NCBI RefSeq assembly: GCF_001620365.2
Contig: NZ_LQMT02000036.1
Location: forward strand, 148,517-212,516
DNA length: 64,000 nt
Reading direction: 5' to 3'
DNA from: Amycolatopsis keratiniphila subsp. keratiniphila
GTDB lineage: Bacteria > Actinomycetota > Actinomycetes > Mycobacteriales > Pseudonocardiaceae
Shown: positions 31,201 through 39,400 of the stretch, piece after piece
How the letters are laid out: every line of letters starts with the position of its first letter
How positions within the stretch are numbered: position 1 is the first letter of the stretch
The notes under the pieces: generated by a model
Seen by the model: the letters and a program-made list of their open reading frames with translations, nothing else
Database searches by the model: none
What the model was told of the DNA's origin: nothing
Position numbers and translations under genes: made by a program

Positions 31201-34200
31201 GCGTCTCCGACGACACCGCGTTCTTCAGCAGGTTGTCGCCCGTGTTCGGGTTCTTCACCTTGACCGAGTAGGTCACCGTAGCGGTGGCACCGATCTCCAG
31301 ATCGCCCGTCCACGTCAACTTCGGCGCCGCGTACGAGACACCACCGATCGTCGCCGCACCATCATTCTGATAGTCCGCGTCGTCCAGCACCTGAGTGAGA
31401 TCGTCGGTGAACGTCGCGCCGGTCAACTTGGTCTGGCCGGTGTTCTTCACGGTGACCGTGTACTTCACGACATCGCCCGGGTTCGCGGTCTTCTTGTCGA
31501 CCGACTTCTCGATCGTCAGCCCCGACACCGGCGTGGTGGTCCCGCACTTCGGATCCGTGGACCCCGGCGGGCAGTTCCCACCCGGCGTCTCCGAAGTGAC
31601 CACATTGGACAGTTTCTTGTCACCGGGGTTCGGGTTTTTCACCTTCACCGTGTACGTGACGGTCGACGTGGCACCGATCTCCAGATCGCCGGTCCACGTC
31701 AGCTTCGGCACCGCGTACGAGACACCACCGATCGTCGCCGCACCATCATTCTGATAGTCCGCGTCGTCCAGCACCTGCGTGAGATCGTCGGTGAACGTCG
31801 CACCGGAAATCTTGGTCTGGCCCGTGTTCCGCACCGTCACCGTGTACTTCACCACGTCACCAGGGTTCGCCGACTGCTTGTCGACCGACTTCTCGATCAA
31901 CAACCCCGAAACCGGCGTCGTGGTCCCACACTTCGGATCCGTCGAGCCCGGCGGACAGTTCCCACCCGGCGTCTCGGACGACACCGCATTCCTCAACACG
32001 TTGTCGCCCGTGTTCGGATTCTTCACCTTGACCGTGTACGTCACCGTGGACGTGGCACCGACTTCGAGATCGCCCGTCCACGTCAGCTTCGGCGCCGCGT
32101 ACAGAACACCACCGATCGTCGCCGCACCGTCGTTCTGGTAAACGGCGTCGTCGAGAACCTGCGTCAGATCGTCGGTGAACGTCGCACCGGTCAGCTTCGT
32201 CTGGCCCGTGTTCCGCACCGTCACCGTGTACTTCACCACGTCACCGGGGTTCGCCGACTGCTTGTCGACCGACTTCTCGATCAACAGCCCCGAAACCGGC
32301 GTCGTCGTACCGCATTTCGGATCCGTCGAACCCGGCGGACAGTTCCCACCCGGTGTCTCCGACGTCACCACGTTCTTGAGCCGGTTGTCACCGGTGTTCG
32401 GGTTCTTCACCTTGACCGAGTAGGTGAACTCCGCGCTCTGCCCCGCGGCGAGCGTGCCGGTCCAGGTCAGCTTCGGTTCCGCGTAGGACACCGAGCCGGG
32501 CGACGCGGTGGCGTCGTTCTGATAGACCGCGTCGTCGAGCACACCGGTCAGATCGTCCACGACCTTGAGGTCCGCCGCGGTCACCTTTCCGGTGTTGGCG
32601 ACGACGACCTTGTAACGCACGGTGTCGCCGGGGTCGGCGGACTCCTTGTCCGCGGTCTTGGTCACCGTGTAGGACGGCGACGGCACCTTGGTCTTCGCAC
32701 ACGCGGCCGTGGGATCGTCCGGGCAGCGGTTGTCCGGCGGGACGACCGGCGGCGGTCCGGTCGGCACGTTCGCGCGGTTCACCAGTTCCTTGCCGATGGC
32801 GGCTTCCTCGACCTTCACACGCACGGTCAGCGTGGCGGTCTCCCCGACCGCGAGACCGTTCACGGCCCAGTCGATCGGCCCGGTTCCGGACGTGGTGCCC
32901 TTCGAGGGAGTGGACGACACGTAGGTCGTTCCCGGCGGCAGCGTGTCGCGCACCGTGAGCGCGGGAACGGGGATCACGCCGGTGTTCCGCAGCGTCACCT
33001 GATACGTCAGGGTGTCGCCGGGGATCGCCTCCGCGAGGTCGACGGTCTTCGTCAGCTGATACCCGGGCGAGGCGACCGTGTTCCGCACCGTGTTCGACGT
33101 GCGTTCCTGAGGCCTTCCGGTGTCCTCGCCGCGGAAGGTCAGCTTGCCGGTGTTGTCGAGTTTGGTGCCGTCCGGCACGTCGGTCCCGACCTTGACCTTG
33201 AACGCGACCTTCTGTGACTGCCCCGGCCTCAGATTCCGGAGGTTGCACGTGACCACCTGCCCGGCGGCCGAACAGTCCGGATTGGACCCGGCCACGAACG
33301 TGACGCCGTCGGGCAGGGTGTCGGTGAGCACGACGTTCGTCGCGGTGTCGAGGTCGGTGGTGGAGCCGTCGGCGTGCCGGTTGGCGACGTCGAAGGTGTA
33401 GGTGACCTCGCCGCCCTTGGTGACATAACCCGGCGGGTTGTCGTCGGTGTTGCCGACCGGGTCGTTGGCCTTGGAGATCTGCAGATCCGGCTCGAGCGCG
33501 TCGGTGACGAGCCAGATCGTCTGCGGGTAGAGCGCGTCGCCGACGGTGCCGATCTTCACCTGGAGCGCGGTGGTCCCCGCGGGGACCTTGCCGGTGATGT
33601 CGATGCTGCGGGCGTCGTATCCGACGTTGTTCACCGGATTGGGAGTCCGCGACGTGACGTTCGTGCCCGAGCCGGTGGCCGTGACCCGGTCGATGCGGCT
33701 GCTGAAGGCGTTGTTGGTCGCCACTCCACCGGGCGCGGGCATGGCGATCGTCTGCAAGCTGGAGGCGTCCGGGCCGACCTGGAGGTAGTCGCCGGTGATG
33801 GGCGCGTCGCCGTCGCCCGCGACGATGCCGAGTTCGACGTTGGGCTGACGCGAGGTCGGCGCCTTGATCCCGCTCAGCGCGATGGTCGCCGAACTCGGTG
33901 TGCTGCCGCCCGCGACCACCTGCATCCCGTCCCAGACCTGCAGGTACCGCAGTGGCTCGCTGGGCAGTTCGTAGGCCACCACCAGCGACCAGCCACCCCA
34001 GCAGCCGAGGTTCGTCCGGCTGATCGACTGGCCCTGGCAGGCTTGGATGTCGGCGACCGTGTACGACCCGGCACCGGCATTCGTCACGAGAGACGTGACG
34101 TCGGCCGCGCCACCGTAGGCGTACAGCGTCGGGACCCCGCCCGTGGTGGTCGCCGGGAACCAGTCATAGGTCTCGGCGGTGATGCGCTGATACGCGCCGG

Positions 34201-34642
34201 AACCCGGGGCCTTGATGGAGACCTGGTTGCCCCGGCTCCCGTCGCCGGAGGTCCCGCTGCTGGCGACCGGGTTGAACTGCCAGTACAGCCGGGCGTTGAG
34301 CACCTTCGCGCCGGCGGGGACGTTCAGGTTCGCCGCGGACGCGGTGTTGCCCGGTGCCGCCGGGTCGGTCTTGATCCACGACACCGGGCTCGCGTTGCTC
34401 GCGGACTCGTTGCAGACGACGCCGACGCCGCACTGCACGACGGAGTTGGCGGCCATCGTGATGCCACCGTGCGCCAGCCCGGAGTACACCGGCTCCGGCC
34501 CGATCGGCCGCTCAGTCCCCGCTCCGCGCGGCTGGATCTGGGCGTTCGCGGGCAGCGGGGCGCCCATCAGCAGGGCCACGACGACCACCGAGAGCACTGC
34601 CACGCCCCGGCGCCACCGATTCCGCCCACGACGTTCCGCCAT
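28262..34642 (-). CDS. Giant sortase-anchored surface protein with DUF11/DUF7507 repeats
   Basis: This 2126-aa protein has a Sec signal peptide (about 1-35, ending PANAQ) and a unique N-terminal adhesin-like region (about 45-395) with scattered Cys (QCGVGVVCNES). Two DUF11-type domains follow, then eleven tandem beta-sandwich repeats of about 128 residues (NPGDVVKYTVTVRNTGQTK, TFTDDLTQVLDDA, APKLTWTGDLEIG, TPGGNCPPGSTDP), each with a CPP...C pair. After a Pro-rich spacer comes LAVTG (residues 2092-2096, the LAxTG signal of class E sortases), a TM helix and RRRRES. It should be displayed as a long stalk on the cell wall. GGAGG precedes ATG 34642. Confidence 0.9.
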   Translation of the reverse strand: MAERRGRNRWRRGVAVLSVVVVALLMGAPLPANAQIQPRGAGTERPIGPEPVYSGLAHGGITMAANSVVQCGVGVVCNESASNASPVSWIKTDPAAPGNTASAANLNVPAGAKVLNARLYWQFNPVASSGTSGDGSRGNQVSIKAPGSGAYQRITAETYDWFPATTTGGVPTLYAYGGAADVTSLVTNAGAGSYTVADIQACQGQSISRTNLGCWGGWSLVVAYELPSEPLRYLQVWDGMQVVAGGSTPSSATIALSGIKAPTSRQPNVELGIVAGDGDAPITGDYLQVGPDASSLQTIAMPAPGGVATNNAFSSRIDRVTATGSGTNVTSRTPNPVNNVGYDARSIDITGKVPAGTTALQVKIGTVGDALYPQTIWLVTDALEPDLQISKANDPVGNTDDNPPGYVTKGGEVTYTFDVANRHADGSTTDLDTATNVVLTDTLPDGVTFVAGSNPDCSAAGQVVTCNLRNLRPGQSQKVAFKVKVGTDVPDGTKLDNTGKLTFRGEDTGRPQERTSNTVRNTVASPGYQLTKTVDLAEAIPGDTLTYQVTLRNTGVIPVPALTVRDTLPPGTTYVSSTPSKGTTSGTGPIDWAVNGLAVGETATLTVRVKVEEAAIGKELVNRANVPTGPPPVVPPDNRCPDDPTAACAKTKVPSPSYTVTKTADKESADPGDTVRYKVVVANTGKVTAADLKVVDDLTGVLDDAVYQNDATASPGSVSYAEPKLTWTGTLAAGQSAEFTYSVKVKNPNTGDNRLKNVVTSETPGGNCPPGSTDPKCGTTTPVSGLLIEKSVDKQSANPGDVVKYTVTVRNTGQTKLTGATFTDDLTQVLDDAVYQNDGAATIGGVLYAAPKLTWTGDLEVGATSTVTYTVKVKNPNTGDNVLRNAVSSETPGGNCPPGSTDPKCGTTTPVSGLLIEKSVDKQSANPGDVVKYTVTVRNTGQTKISGATFTDDLTQVLDDADYQNDGAATIGGVSYAVPKLTWTGDLEIGATSTVTYTVKVKNPNPGDKKLSNVVTSETPGGNCPPGSTDPKCGTTTPVSGLTIEKSVDKKTANPGDVVKYTVTVKNTGQTKLTGATFTDDLTQVLDDADYQNDGAATIGGVSYAAPKLTWTGDLEIGATATVTYSVKVKNPNTGDNLLKNAVSSETPGGNCPPGSTDPKCGTTTPVSGLKIEKSVDKQSANPGDVVKYTVTVRNTGQTKISGATFTDDLTQVLDDADYQNDAAATIGGVTYAAPKLTWTGDLEIGATSTVTYSVKVKDPAPGDKKLINTVTSETPGGNCPPGSTDPKCGTTTPVSGLKIEKSADKKSANPGDVVKYTVTVTNTGQTKISGATFTDDLTQVLDDADYQNDGAATIGGVTYAAPKLTWTGDLEVGATATVTYSVKVKNPNTGDNRLKNAVTSETPGGNCPPGSTDPDCGTETPVSGLEIKKTVDKKSANPGDVVKYTVTVRNTGQTKLTGATFTDDLTQVLDDAVYRNDGAATIGGVTYATPKLTWTGDLEIGATATVTYSVQVKNPGDGDKKLSNVVTSETPGNNCPPGSTDPDCGTTTPVSGLLIKKTADKKSVDPGDTVKYTITVTNTGQTEQAGATFTDDMTEVLDDADYQNDGAATIGGVTYAAPKLTWTGSLGIGQTSTITYTVKIKNPNPGDKKLSNVVTSDTPGNNCPPDSTDPNCVADVPSRELTVKKTSDKQTANPGDVVTYTVTVTNTGKVPLVGEDAARVADDLSEVLDDADYADDATAAPVAGTFSFAAPNLVWTGDLPVGATTTLKYSVKVKNPVTGDHELRNTVSTNTPGTCPPQSDDPACSTVTPVPGISLEKKADKATANPGDVVKYTVTVRNTGKTKLTGATFTDDLTEVLDDAVFQKDGAATIGSVTYEEPKLTWTGDLEIGQTSTVTYSVKVTKTDGDGKLTNVITSDTPGGNCPPGSKDPKCGTTTPLSSLKIKKTVDKTEAKPGEVVTYTVTVENTGQAVVDDATFTDDLSQVLDDATFDGTAKASVGTVTYSAPKLTWKGELKPGEKATVTYAVTVRKPATGDHRLRNVVTSDTPGGNCPPGSANPDCGTDTPVPPTPPTPQPPEKPNPQPPTTPRPPGLAVTGSPVKTMTVLAFGMLAIGALLLLAGRRRRES
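28440..32680 (-). repeat. Tandem coding repeat array, about 11 units of about 385 bp
   Basis: Within the giant surface protein, the units repeat at about 380-390 bp intervals. The marker GGCGGGCAGTTCCCGCC or a variant recurs near 28870, 30415, 30800, 31185, 31570, 31950 and 32335. Units between about 30240 and 32420 are nearly identical at DNA level, while the first and last units are more diverged, the usual result of unequal recombination. Confidence 0.85.
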
Positions 34643-34879
34643 GCCGCCTCCGCCTCACCCCTCGCTCCCGTCGGCCCAGGTCAGGACGGCGGGGACAGCG
34701 AGCCCGATCGATGGTCATCCTGGGTCGGCAAGATCGTCGTCGGCAAGCGGGAGCAGCGGTGTCTCCTGGATAAAACCCGTTGAGTGGCCCCGAAACCCCC
34801 GGACGGGTGATGAAACACCGTCCACAACGGACGAAGGCGAGAGTGGCGTTTCGGCGGGAAATCGGGCATCGTCGAACGC

Positions 34880-35806
34880 GTGATCGAAATTCCTTATCGC
34901 GGCTCCGGCCCCTATTGCCATACCCATTCGCTCGCGATGCTGCTCGGCCCGGAGGCTCCCGGCCCCGACGTGCTCGAAACCGTGACCGGCAGCCCCTTCG
35001 GCATGCAGCTGGTCGGCGGGGCCCTGCCGTTTTTCGACGCCTTCGGCTGGGATCCCGATCTCGGCATCGGCGAGGCGCTCGACGCCCTCGGCTGGAGCGC
35101 GGAAACGACGAGCGAACCGGATCCGGACGCCGCGTTCGCCCGGCTCGCCGAGAGCCTTTCCGACGGGCCGGTCCTGATCGGCCCGGTCGAAATGGGGCAC
35201 CTGCGCCACCAGCCGGGAATGACCGGCCCGATCGGCGCCGACCATTTCCTGGTCGCGCTCGGCGCGGACGACGAATCCGTCACCGCCCACGACCCGCAGG
35301 GATATCCGTACGCGCGGATCCCGCGGAAGGATTTCGCCGCCGCTTGGCTCGCCGAAACCGTCGCCTACGGCAAACCGCACACGATGCGGACGAATTTCGT
35401 GCGGCACACCGTCGTCTCGGAAGAAGCCGCGATCGTCGCGGCGCTCCCCCGCGCGATCAGGCGGCTCGGCGGCGAAGAGGACACCGGGCTCCCGCCCGGC
35501 ACGGTGGGCAACGGCGACGCCGCACTCGCGCTCGCCGCCCGGATCGAAGGCGGCTGCGATCCGGAACTGCGCGGGCTGCTCGTCCATTTCGTGGTGCGCC
35601 TCGGCGCCCGGCGGACGAACGACGCCGCGACCTGCCTGCGCCGGGTCGGCCACGAAGCCGCGGCCGCCTTCCTCACCACGCAGGCGCGGCTGATCGGCTC
35701 CCTGCAGTACGACCTCGTCGTCGAGGACGACGCACGGGCCGCCGCGACCCTCCGGACGCTCGCCCCGACCTACGAAGACCTGCGGCGGGCGCTCACGTCA
35801 TCCTGA
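34880..35806 (+). CDS. BtrH N-terminal-like papain-fold protein
   Basis: This 308-aa protein begins IEIPYRGSGPYCHTHSLAMLLG, with Cys13 at the position of the BtrH/peptidase-C39-like nucleophile. IGADHFLVALGADDESVTAHDPQG supplies the matching His and Asp. BtrH is an acyl-transfer enzyme in butirosin biosynthesis; related proteins act as transferases or peptidases. The C-terminal half (about 185-308) is helical. Start is GTG 34880 with no visible Shine-Dalgarno, possibly leaderless. It is divergent from the giant surface protein, 237 bp away. No biosynthetic neighbours are seen, so the substrate is unknown. Confidence 0.7.
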   Translation: MIEIPYRGSGPYCHTHSLAMLLGPEAPGPDVLETVTGSPFGMQLVGGALPFFDAFGWDPDLGIGEALDALGWSAETTSEPDPDAAFARLAESLSDGPVLIGPVEMGHLRHQPGMTGPIGADHFLVALGADDESVTAHDPQGYPYARIPRKDFAAAWLAETVAYGKPHTMRTNFVRHTVVSEEAAIVAALPRAIRRLGGEEDTGLPPGTVGNGDAALALAARIEGGCDPELRGLLVHFVVRLGARRTNDAATCLRRVGHEAAAAFLTTQARLIGSLQYDLVVEDDARAAATLRTLAPTYEDLRRALTSS

Positions 35807-36043
35807 GGATCTCGCGGACGATCACCTCGGCTCGGTCTTCGGGACGTAGTGCCCGGACCGCTCCGCGATCACGTGCCTGCCGTCGGGCGAAAGGGTCACC
35901 CGGTGGACGTGGGACGCGTTCGCCCGCGCTCTCATCCCGCCGCCGAGGCCGCCGGACACGACCGTGAGCGGGATGTCCCCGAGATCCGGCGGATCATGCA
36001 GCCAGAGGGCCAGTGGGCTCACCTTCGTGTCAAGGTGCTTCTT
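35793..36043 (-). pseudogene. Remnant of an alpha/beta hydrolase (C-terminal part, frameshifted)
   Basis: The minus strand encodes a recognisable hydrolase C-terminus: LGDIPLTVVSGGLGGGM, then HRVTLSPDGRHVIAERSGHYVPKTEP with the catalytic-type GxH. The frame then hits TGA at 35822-35824. Removing one base restores EVIVREILRMT to a TGA at 35793-35795, overlapping the BtrH-like 3' end. Nothing resembling the nucleophile or N-terminal half precedes it. The rest of the 35807-36217 gap holds only this remnant and the terminator below. Confidence 0.6.
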
Positions 36044-36146
36044 TGTGAGGAGGCGCGATCGGGATTGGGCGCACTGAGCCGCAGCTTGCCGAGCCCGGCG
36101 GCGTGCCTGGCTGGGACGGCGCGACACCACACCCCCAGTCGAACGG

Positions 36147-36182
36147 ACACCGGCGGGACCGCCGAAGCGGCCCCGCCGGTGT
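36147..36182 (-). terminator. Terminator of the protease operon
   Basis: ACACCGGCGGG (36147-36157) pairs with CCCGCCGGTGT (36172-36182), and a further inner GCCG/CGGC helix can form. It is 36 bp beyond the stop of the subtilisin gene and is followed in that direction by GTCCGTTCG without a T-run. Confidence 0.6.
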
Positions 36183-36217
36183 TTCCCTCCCCGCCCTGCC
36201 GGCGAGTCTCAGTGACT

Positions 36218-37756
36218 TCAGAACGTGACGGTGAACCCGTCGATGCTGCCGGTGTCGAACCGGTAGACGTCCTGGGCGCTCAGCTTCCAGGTGCCGTTGG
36301 CCGTTTCGGCGGAGGCGTCGACGGTGAACGTCTGGTGCACGCCCTCGGCCGAGCCGACACCGCCCGAGTTCTTGAGGCGGTAGGCCTTGCCGCTCGGCCC
36401 GATCAGATCGAGGACGAGGTCGGCGCTGTAGGTGTGCGAAACGTCCACCTTGACCGACAAGGACGCGGAAGCCTTGCCGTCACAGCCTTCCTGGGTCACG
36501 GAGCTGGTCACGGCCGCCCCGGCGTCCGGAATGGACACCGGCGTGGTGTTCGACTTGGCCCCGCAGTTCGGGCCGGGGCCGCCGCTGCCGATGAACGACA
36601 CGTTCAGCAGCTTGTTCGGCGAACCGCTGCCCGCGTTCTTGATGACGCCCGCGGTCGCGCCGTTCACCAGCGCGTCCCGCACCTGCTGCGGAGTGGCTCC
36701 CGGGTTGGCCGACAGGTAGAGCGCGGCCGCGCCGACGACGTGCGGCGTCGCCATCGAAGTCCCGCTCATCCCCGCGGAGCCGCCGCTGCTCGGGCTCAGC
36801 GACGTGATGTTCGTGCCGGGCGCGAAGATGTCGGTGCAGCTACCGTAGTTGGAGAACGAGGACCGGTTGTCGGCGGAGTCCGAGGCGTTGACCGTGATCG
36901 CCTCGGGCACCCTGGCCGGGCTCGTGTTGCACGCGTCGGTGGAGGCGTTGCCCGCCGCCACCCCGTACACGACACCCGACGCGATCGACCGCTTCACCGC
37001 GTCGTCCCCGACCCCGGGGGCGTCCATTGTCAGGCTCATGTTCGCCACGGCGGGCTTCTTCGCGTTGGCCGTCACCCAGTCGACGGCGTCGATGATGCCC
37101 GAGTCCGGTCCGGAGTTGTTGCACCCCAGCACCTTCAGCCCGACGATCTTGACCTTCTTCGCGACGCCGTAGGTCTTGCTGCCGATCGTGCCCGCGGTGT
37201 GACTGCCGTGCCCGTGGCAGTCCGAGCCGTCCCCGCCCATGAAGTCCTTGCCGAGGCTGGCGCGGCCTTCGTATTCCGGGTTCGACGGGTTGATACCGCT
37301 GTCGAGGTCGTACGCGGTGACGCCCGCGCCCTCGTTCGGATAGGTGTAGGCCTTGTCGAGCGGAAGGCTCTTCTGGTCGACCCGGTCCAGCCCCCAGGTC
37401 GGGTTCTGCTGGGTGCCGGTGCCGCGTACGGTGCCGTCTTCGTACACCGCCTTGACCGACGGGTCCGCGGCCAGTTTGCGCGCCTCGGCCGCGGTCATGC
37501 TCTTGGCCGAGAACCCGCGGAGAGCCGCCGTCCACACCGAACGGACCTCCCCGCCGTATCGCTTGGCCAGTTCGGCGGACGCCGTCTGTCCGGCCGCCGC
37601 GACGTCGTGGAGGACGACGATGTATTGGTCGCCGTAGTGCTCCTTGGCCGGGATCACCGCTCCCTCGGCTTCGGCGGCGACGGCCGATCCGGCGCCGAGC
37701 GCGAGCAGCGGGCTCAGCAGACCGAGCGTCAGCAGCGTTTTCGTCTTGTCACGCAT
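36218..37756 (-). CDS. Secreted S8 subtilisin-like protease with P-domain
   Basis: This 512-aa protein has a signal peptide (1-28, ending AVAA), an inhibitor I9 prodomain (about 40-112, YIVVLHD...RGFSAKSMTAAEARKLAADPSVKAVYEDG) and an S8 catalytic domain. Catalytic residues are Asp152 (YDLDSG), His183 (HGHGSHTAG) and Ser334 (SGTSMATPH), with oxyanion Asn270 (AAGNAS). The C-terminal P/proprotein-convertase domain spans about 400-512 (SADLVLDLIGPSGKAYRL, GTWKLSAQDVYRFDTGSIDGF). AGAGG precedes ATG 37756. It lies 27 bp after the trypsin-like gene on the same strand, so the two secreted proteases form an operon. Confidence 0.93.
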   Translation of the reverse strand: MRDKTKTLLTLGLLSPLLALGAGSAVAAEAEGAVIPAKEHYGDQYIVVLHDVAAAGQTASAELAKRYGGEVRSVWTAALRGFSAKSMTAAEARKLAADPSVKAVYEDGTVRGTGTQQNPTWGLDRVDQKSLPLDKAYTYPNEGAGVTAYDLDSGINPSNPEYEGRASLGKDFMGGDGSDCHGHGSHTAGTIGSKTYGVAKKVKIVGLKVLGCNNSGPDSGIIDAVDWVTANAKKPAVANMSLTMDAPGVGDDAVKRSIASGVVYGVAAGNASTDACNTSPARVPEAITVNASDSADNRSSFSNYGSCTDIFAPGTNITSLSPSSGGSAGMSGTSMATPHVVGAAALYLSANPGATPQQVRDALVNGATAGVIKNAGSGSPNKLLNVSFIGSGGPGPNCGAKSNTTPVSIPDAGAAVTSSVTQEGCDGKASASLSVKVDVSHTYSADLVLDLIGPSGKAYRLKNSGGVGSAEGVHQTFTVDASAETANGTWKLSAQDVYRFDTGSIDGFTVTF

Positions 37757-37783
37757 GGGAAGTCACCTCTGTTTCGGCGAAGG

Positions 37784-39241
37784 TCACTGGACGGTGAGGG
37801 TGTACGTGGTGGTCGCGGTCTTGCCGCCGCCGTCCTTGGCGGTCACCGTGACCGGATACGTGCCCGGCTGGAACGGCGCGAAGACCTGCATGGTCGAACT
37901 GCCGCCACTCGAAACGGTCTGCGGCGAGAAGAACGGGTTGACCGGCAGTCCGGAACCGCTGGCGGACAACGTGATCGAACCCGTGCCGCCGGTCGCGGTG
38001 ACGGTGGCGCTCACGAGCGAACCCGCGCGGCCGGTTCCGGACGACGGGTTCACCGTCACCTTCAGGTCGCCGACGGGAGGTTCGCCCGCGCCGACGGCGA
38101 GCGAGAGCCCCGCGGTGGCCGTGTCGGTGGTCCCCTTCCCGGAAATCGTGACCTGGTAGGCCTTTTCCGGGGTCCCGGCGGCGGTCTCGATGGTCAGCTT
38201 GGCGACTTCGCCCGCTTTGATCGTGGCGGGCTGGAACGTGGCCTTGGCCCCCTCGGGCAATCCCGACGCGGAGAGCGTGATGCTCTCGGCACCGTTCTTG
38301 CCCGGTTTGCTCGTGACACTCGCCGACACGTACTTGCCCGGCGAGACCTTCACCGACGAGGGCGAAGCCGCGAGCGTGAAGACGTCACCCGGCTGCTCGC
38401 CGCCGATCTGCTGGGCGACCCAGTCCCCCATGTCGTTGTTGAGCCTGCTGTAGACGCTGTACCAGCGGAAATCGCTGCGGCTCCAGGAGGTGACGCCGAC
38501 GACCTTGCCGTTGACGACGAACGGTCCACCGCTGTCGCCCGGCAGGACGGTCTTGCGGCCGTCGGAGTAGCCGGCGCAGATCATCGTCTTCGGGTCGACG
38601 CCGTTCTCGACGCCGGTGCACTGGCTCGCGTTCACGATCGGCAGGGTCAGCTTGTGCAGCGTGACGTCCTGCGTGGTGTCGTTGATGTCCTTCTTGCCGT
38701 AGCCGAGGCTGAACCCGTCCTTGCCGGGCGTCTCCAGTCCGGTGTCGGCGGAGGTGGCGACCTTCGCGTAGCCGCCGGGCGGCACCGGGATGTCACCGTC
38801 GACGGTGATCACCGCGACGTCGTAGCCGTACCAAGGCTGGGTGAACTTGGGGTGGACCTTGTAGTCGACGGCCTTCAGCTGTGTGCCGCCCGTGCTCTTC
38901 AGATCGTCGAGTCCATAAAGGACACTCTTCTCGCCAGCCAGCTCCTTGCAGTGGGCCGCGACCAGGACCTTTCTCGGAGCGATGACGGAGCCGGAGCAGC
39001 TCTGCCCCTTCGGCCGAGAACCGCCTTCCCGCAGGGCGGCGATGACATACGGGTAGTCCTTGACCGACGCGGGCGAGCCGCCGATGCTCTGGCCGTGGAC
39101 GCCGCCGGTTGGCAAGGGCGCGGCGTCGGTCGGGGAGATGGCGCGAAGGGGTTCGGCCGGTTCCGCACCGGCGAGACCCGCCGCCGGCGCAAGCGCGGCC
39201 ATGGTCAGGGCGACCACGCCGAAGATCCGTTTTCTGCTCAC
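37784..39241 (-). CDS. Secreted S1 trypsin-like protease with C-terminal Ig-like domains
   Basis: This 485-aa protein has a signal peptide (1-26, ending LAGA) and an S1 domain with His97 (VAAHC), Asp141 (YDVAV) and Ser237 (PGDSGGP). About 215 residues of two beta-rich domains follow (SPSSVKVSPGKYVSASVTSKPGKNG and PSSGTGRAGSLVSATVTATGG), typical of wall- or substrate-binding Ig-like modules. GTG at 39241 is chosen because AAGGAAG lies just upstream and the signal peptide starts there. It is first gene of an operon with the subtilisin. The LAL regulator ends 159 bp upstream on the same strand. Confidence 0.9.
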   Translation of the reverse strand: MSRKRIFGVVALTMAALAPAAGLAGAEPAEPLRAISPTDAAPLPTGGVHGQSIGGSPASVKDYPYVIAALREGGSRPKGQSCSGSVIAPRKVLVAAHCKELAGEKSVLYGLDDLKSTGGTQLKAVDYKVHPKFTQPWYGYDVAVITVDGDIPVPPGGYAKVATSADTGLETPGKDGFSLGYGKKDINDTTQDVTLHKLTLPIVNASQCTGVENGVDPKTMICAGYSDGRKTVLPGDSGGPFVVNGKVVGVTSWSRSDFRWYSVYSRLNNDMGDWVAQQIGGEQPGDVFTLAASPSSVKVSPGKYVSASVTSKPGKNGAESITLSASGLPEGAKATFQPATIKAGEVAKLTIETAAGTPEKAYQVTISGKGTTDTATAGLSLAVGAGEPPVGDLKVTVNPSSGTGRAGSLVSATVTATGGTGSITLSASGSGLPVNPFFSPQTVSSGGSSTMQVFAPFQPGTYPVTVTAKDGGGKTATTTYTLTVQ

Positions 39242-39400
39242 GGTGCTTCCTTTCCGGGAAATCGCGACTGCCCGACAACTGTCGATCGACGGCGGAAGCG
39301 GAACAATAGTGGAATACGGTGCTCGCCCCACTATTTAAAGAAAACGCCACTGACCTGCGGTTTCTCTCGTCGTACCCAGCGAATCGACGAATACGTGCCC

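Noticed and set aside
28440..32680. Regular repeats that could suggest a CRISPR array
   Set aside because: The unit is about 385 bp, translates in frame into beta-sandwich domains, and has no short repeat/unique spacer structure or cas genes.
28535..33217. A 1560-residue plus-strand open frame opposite the giant surface protein
   Set aside because: It is the antisense of a repetitive GC-rich gene; the protein is an Arg/Val/His-rich periodic string with no domain, and the minus-strand product has a signal peptide, known repeats and an anchor.
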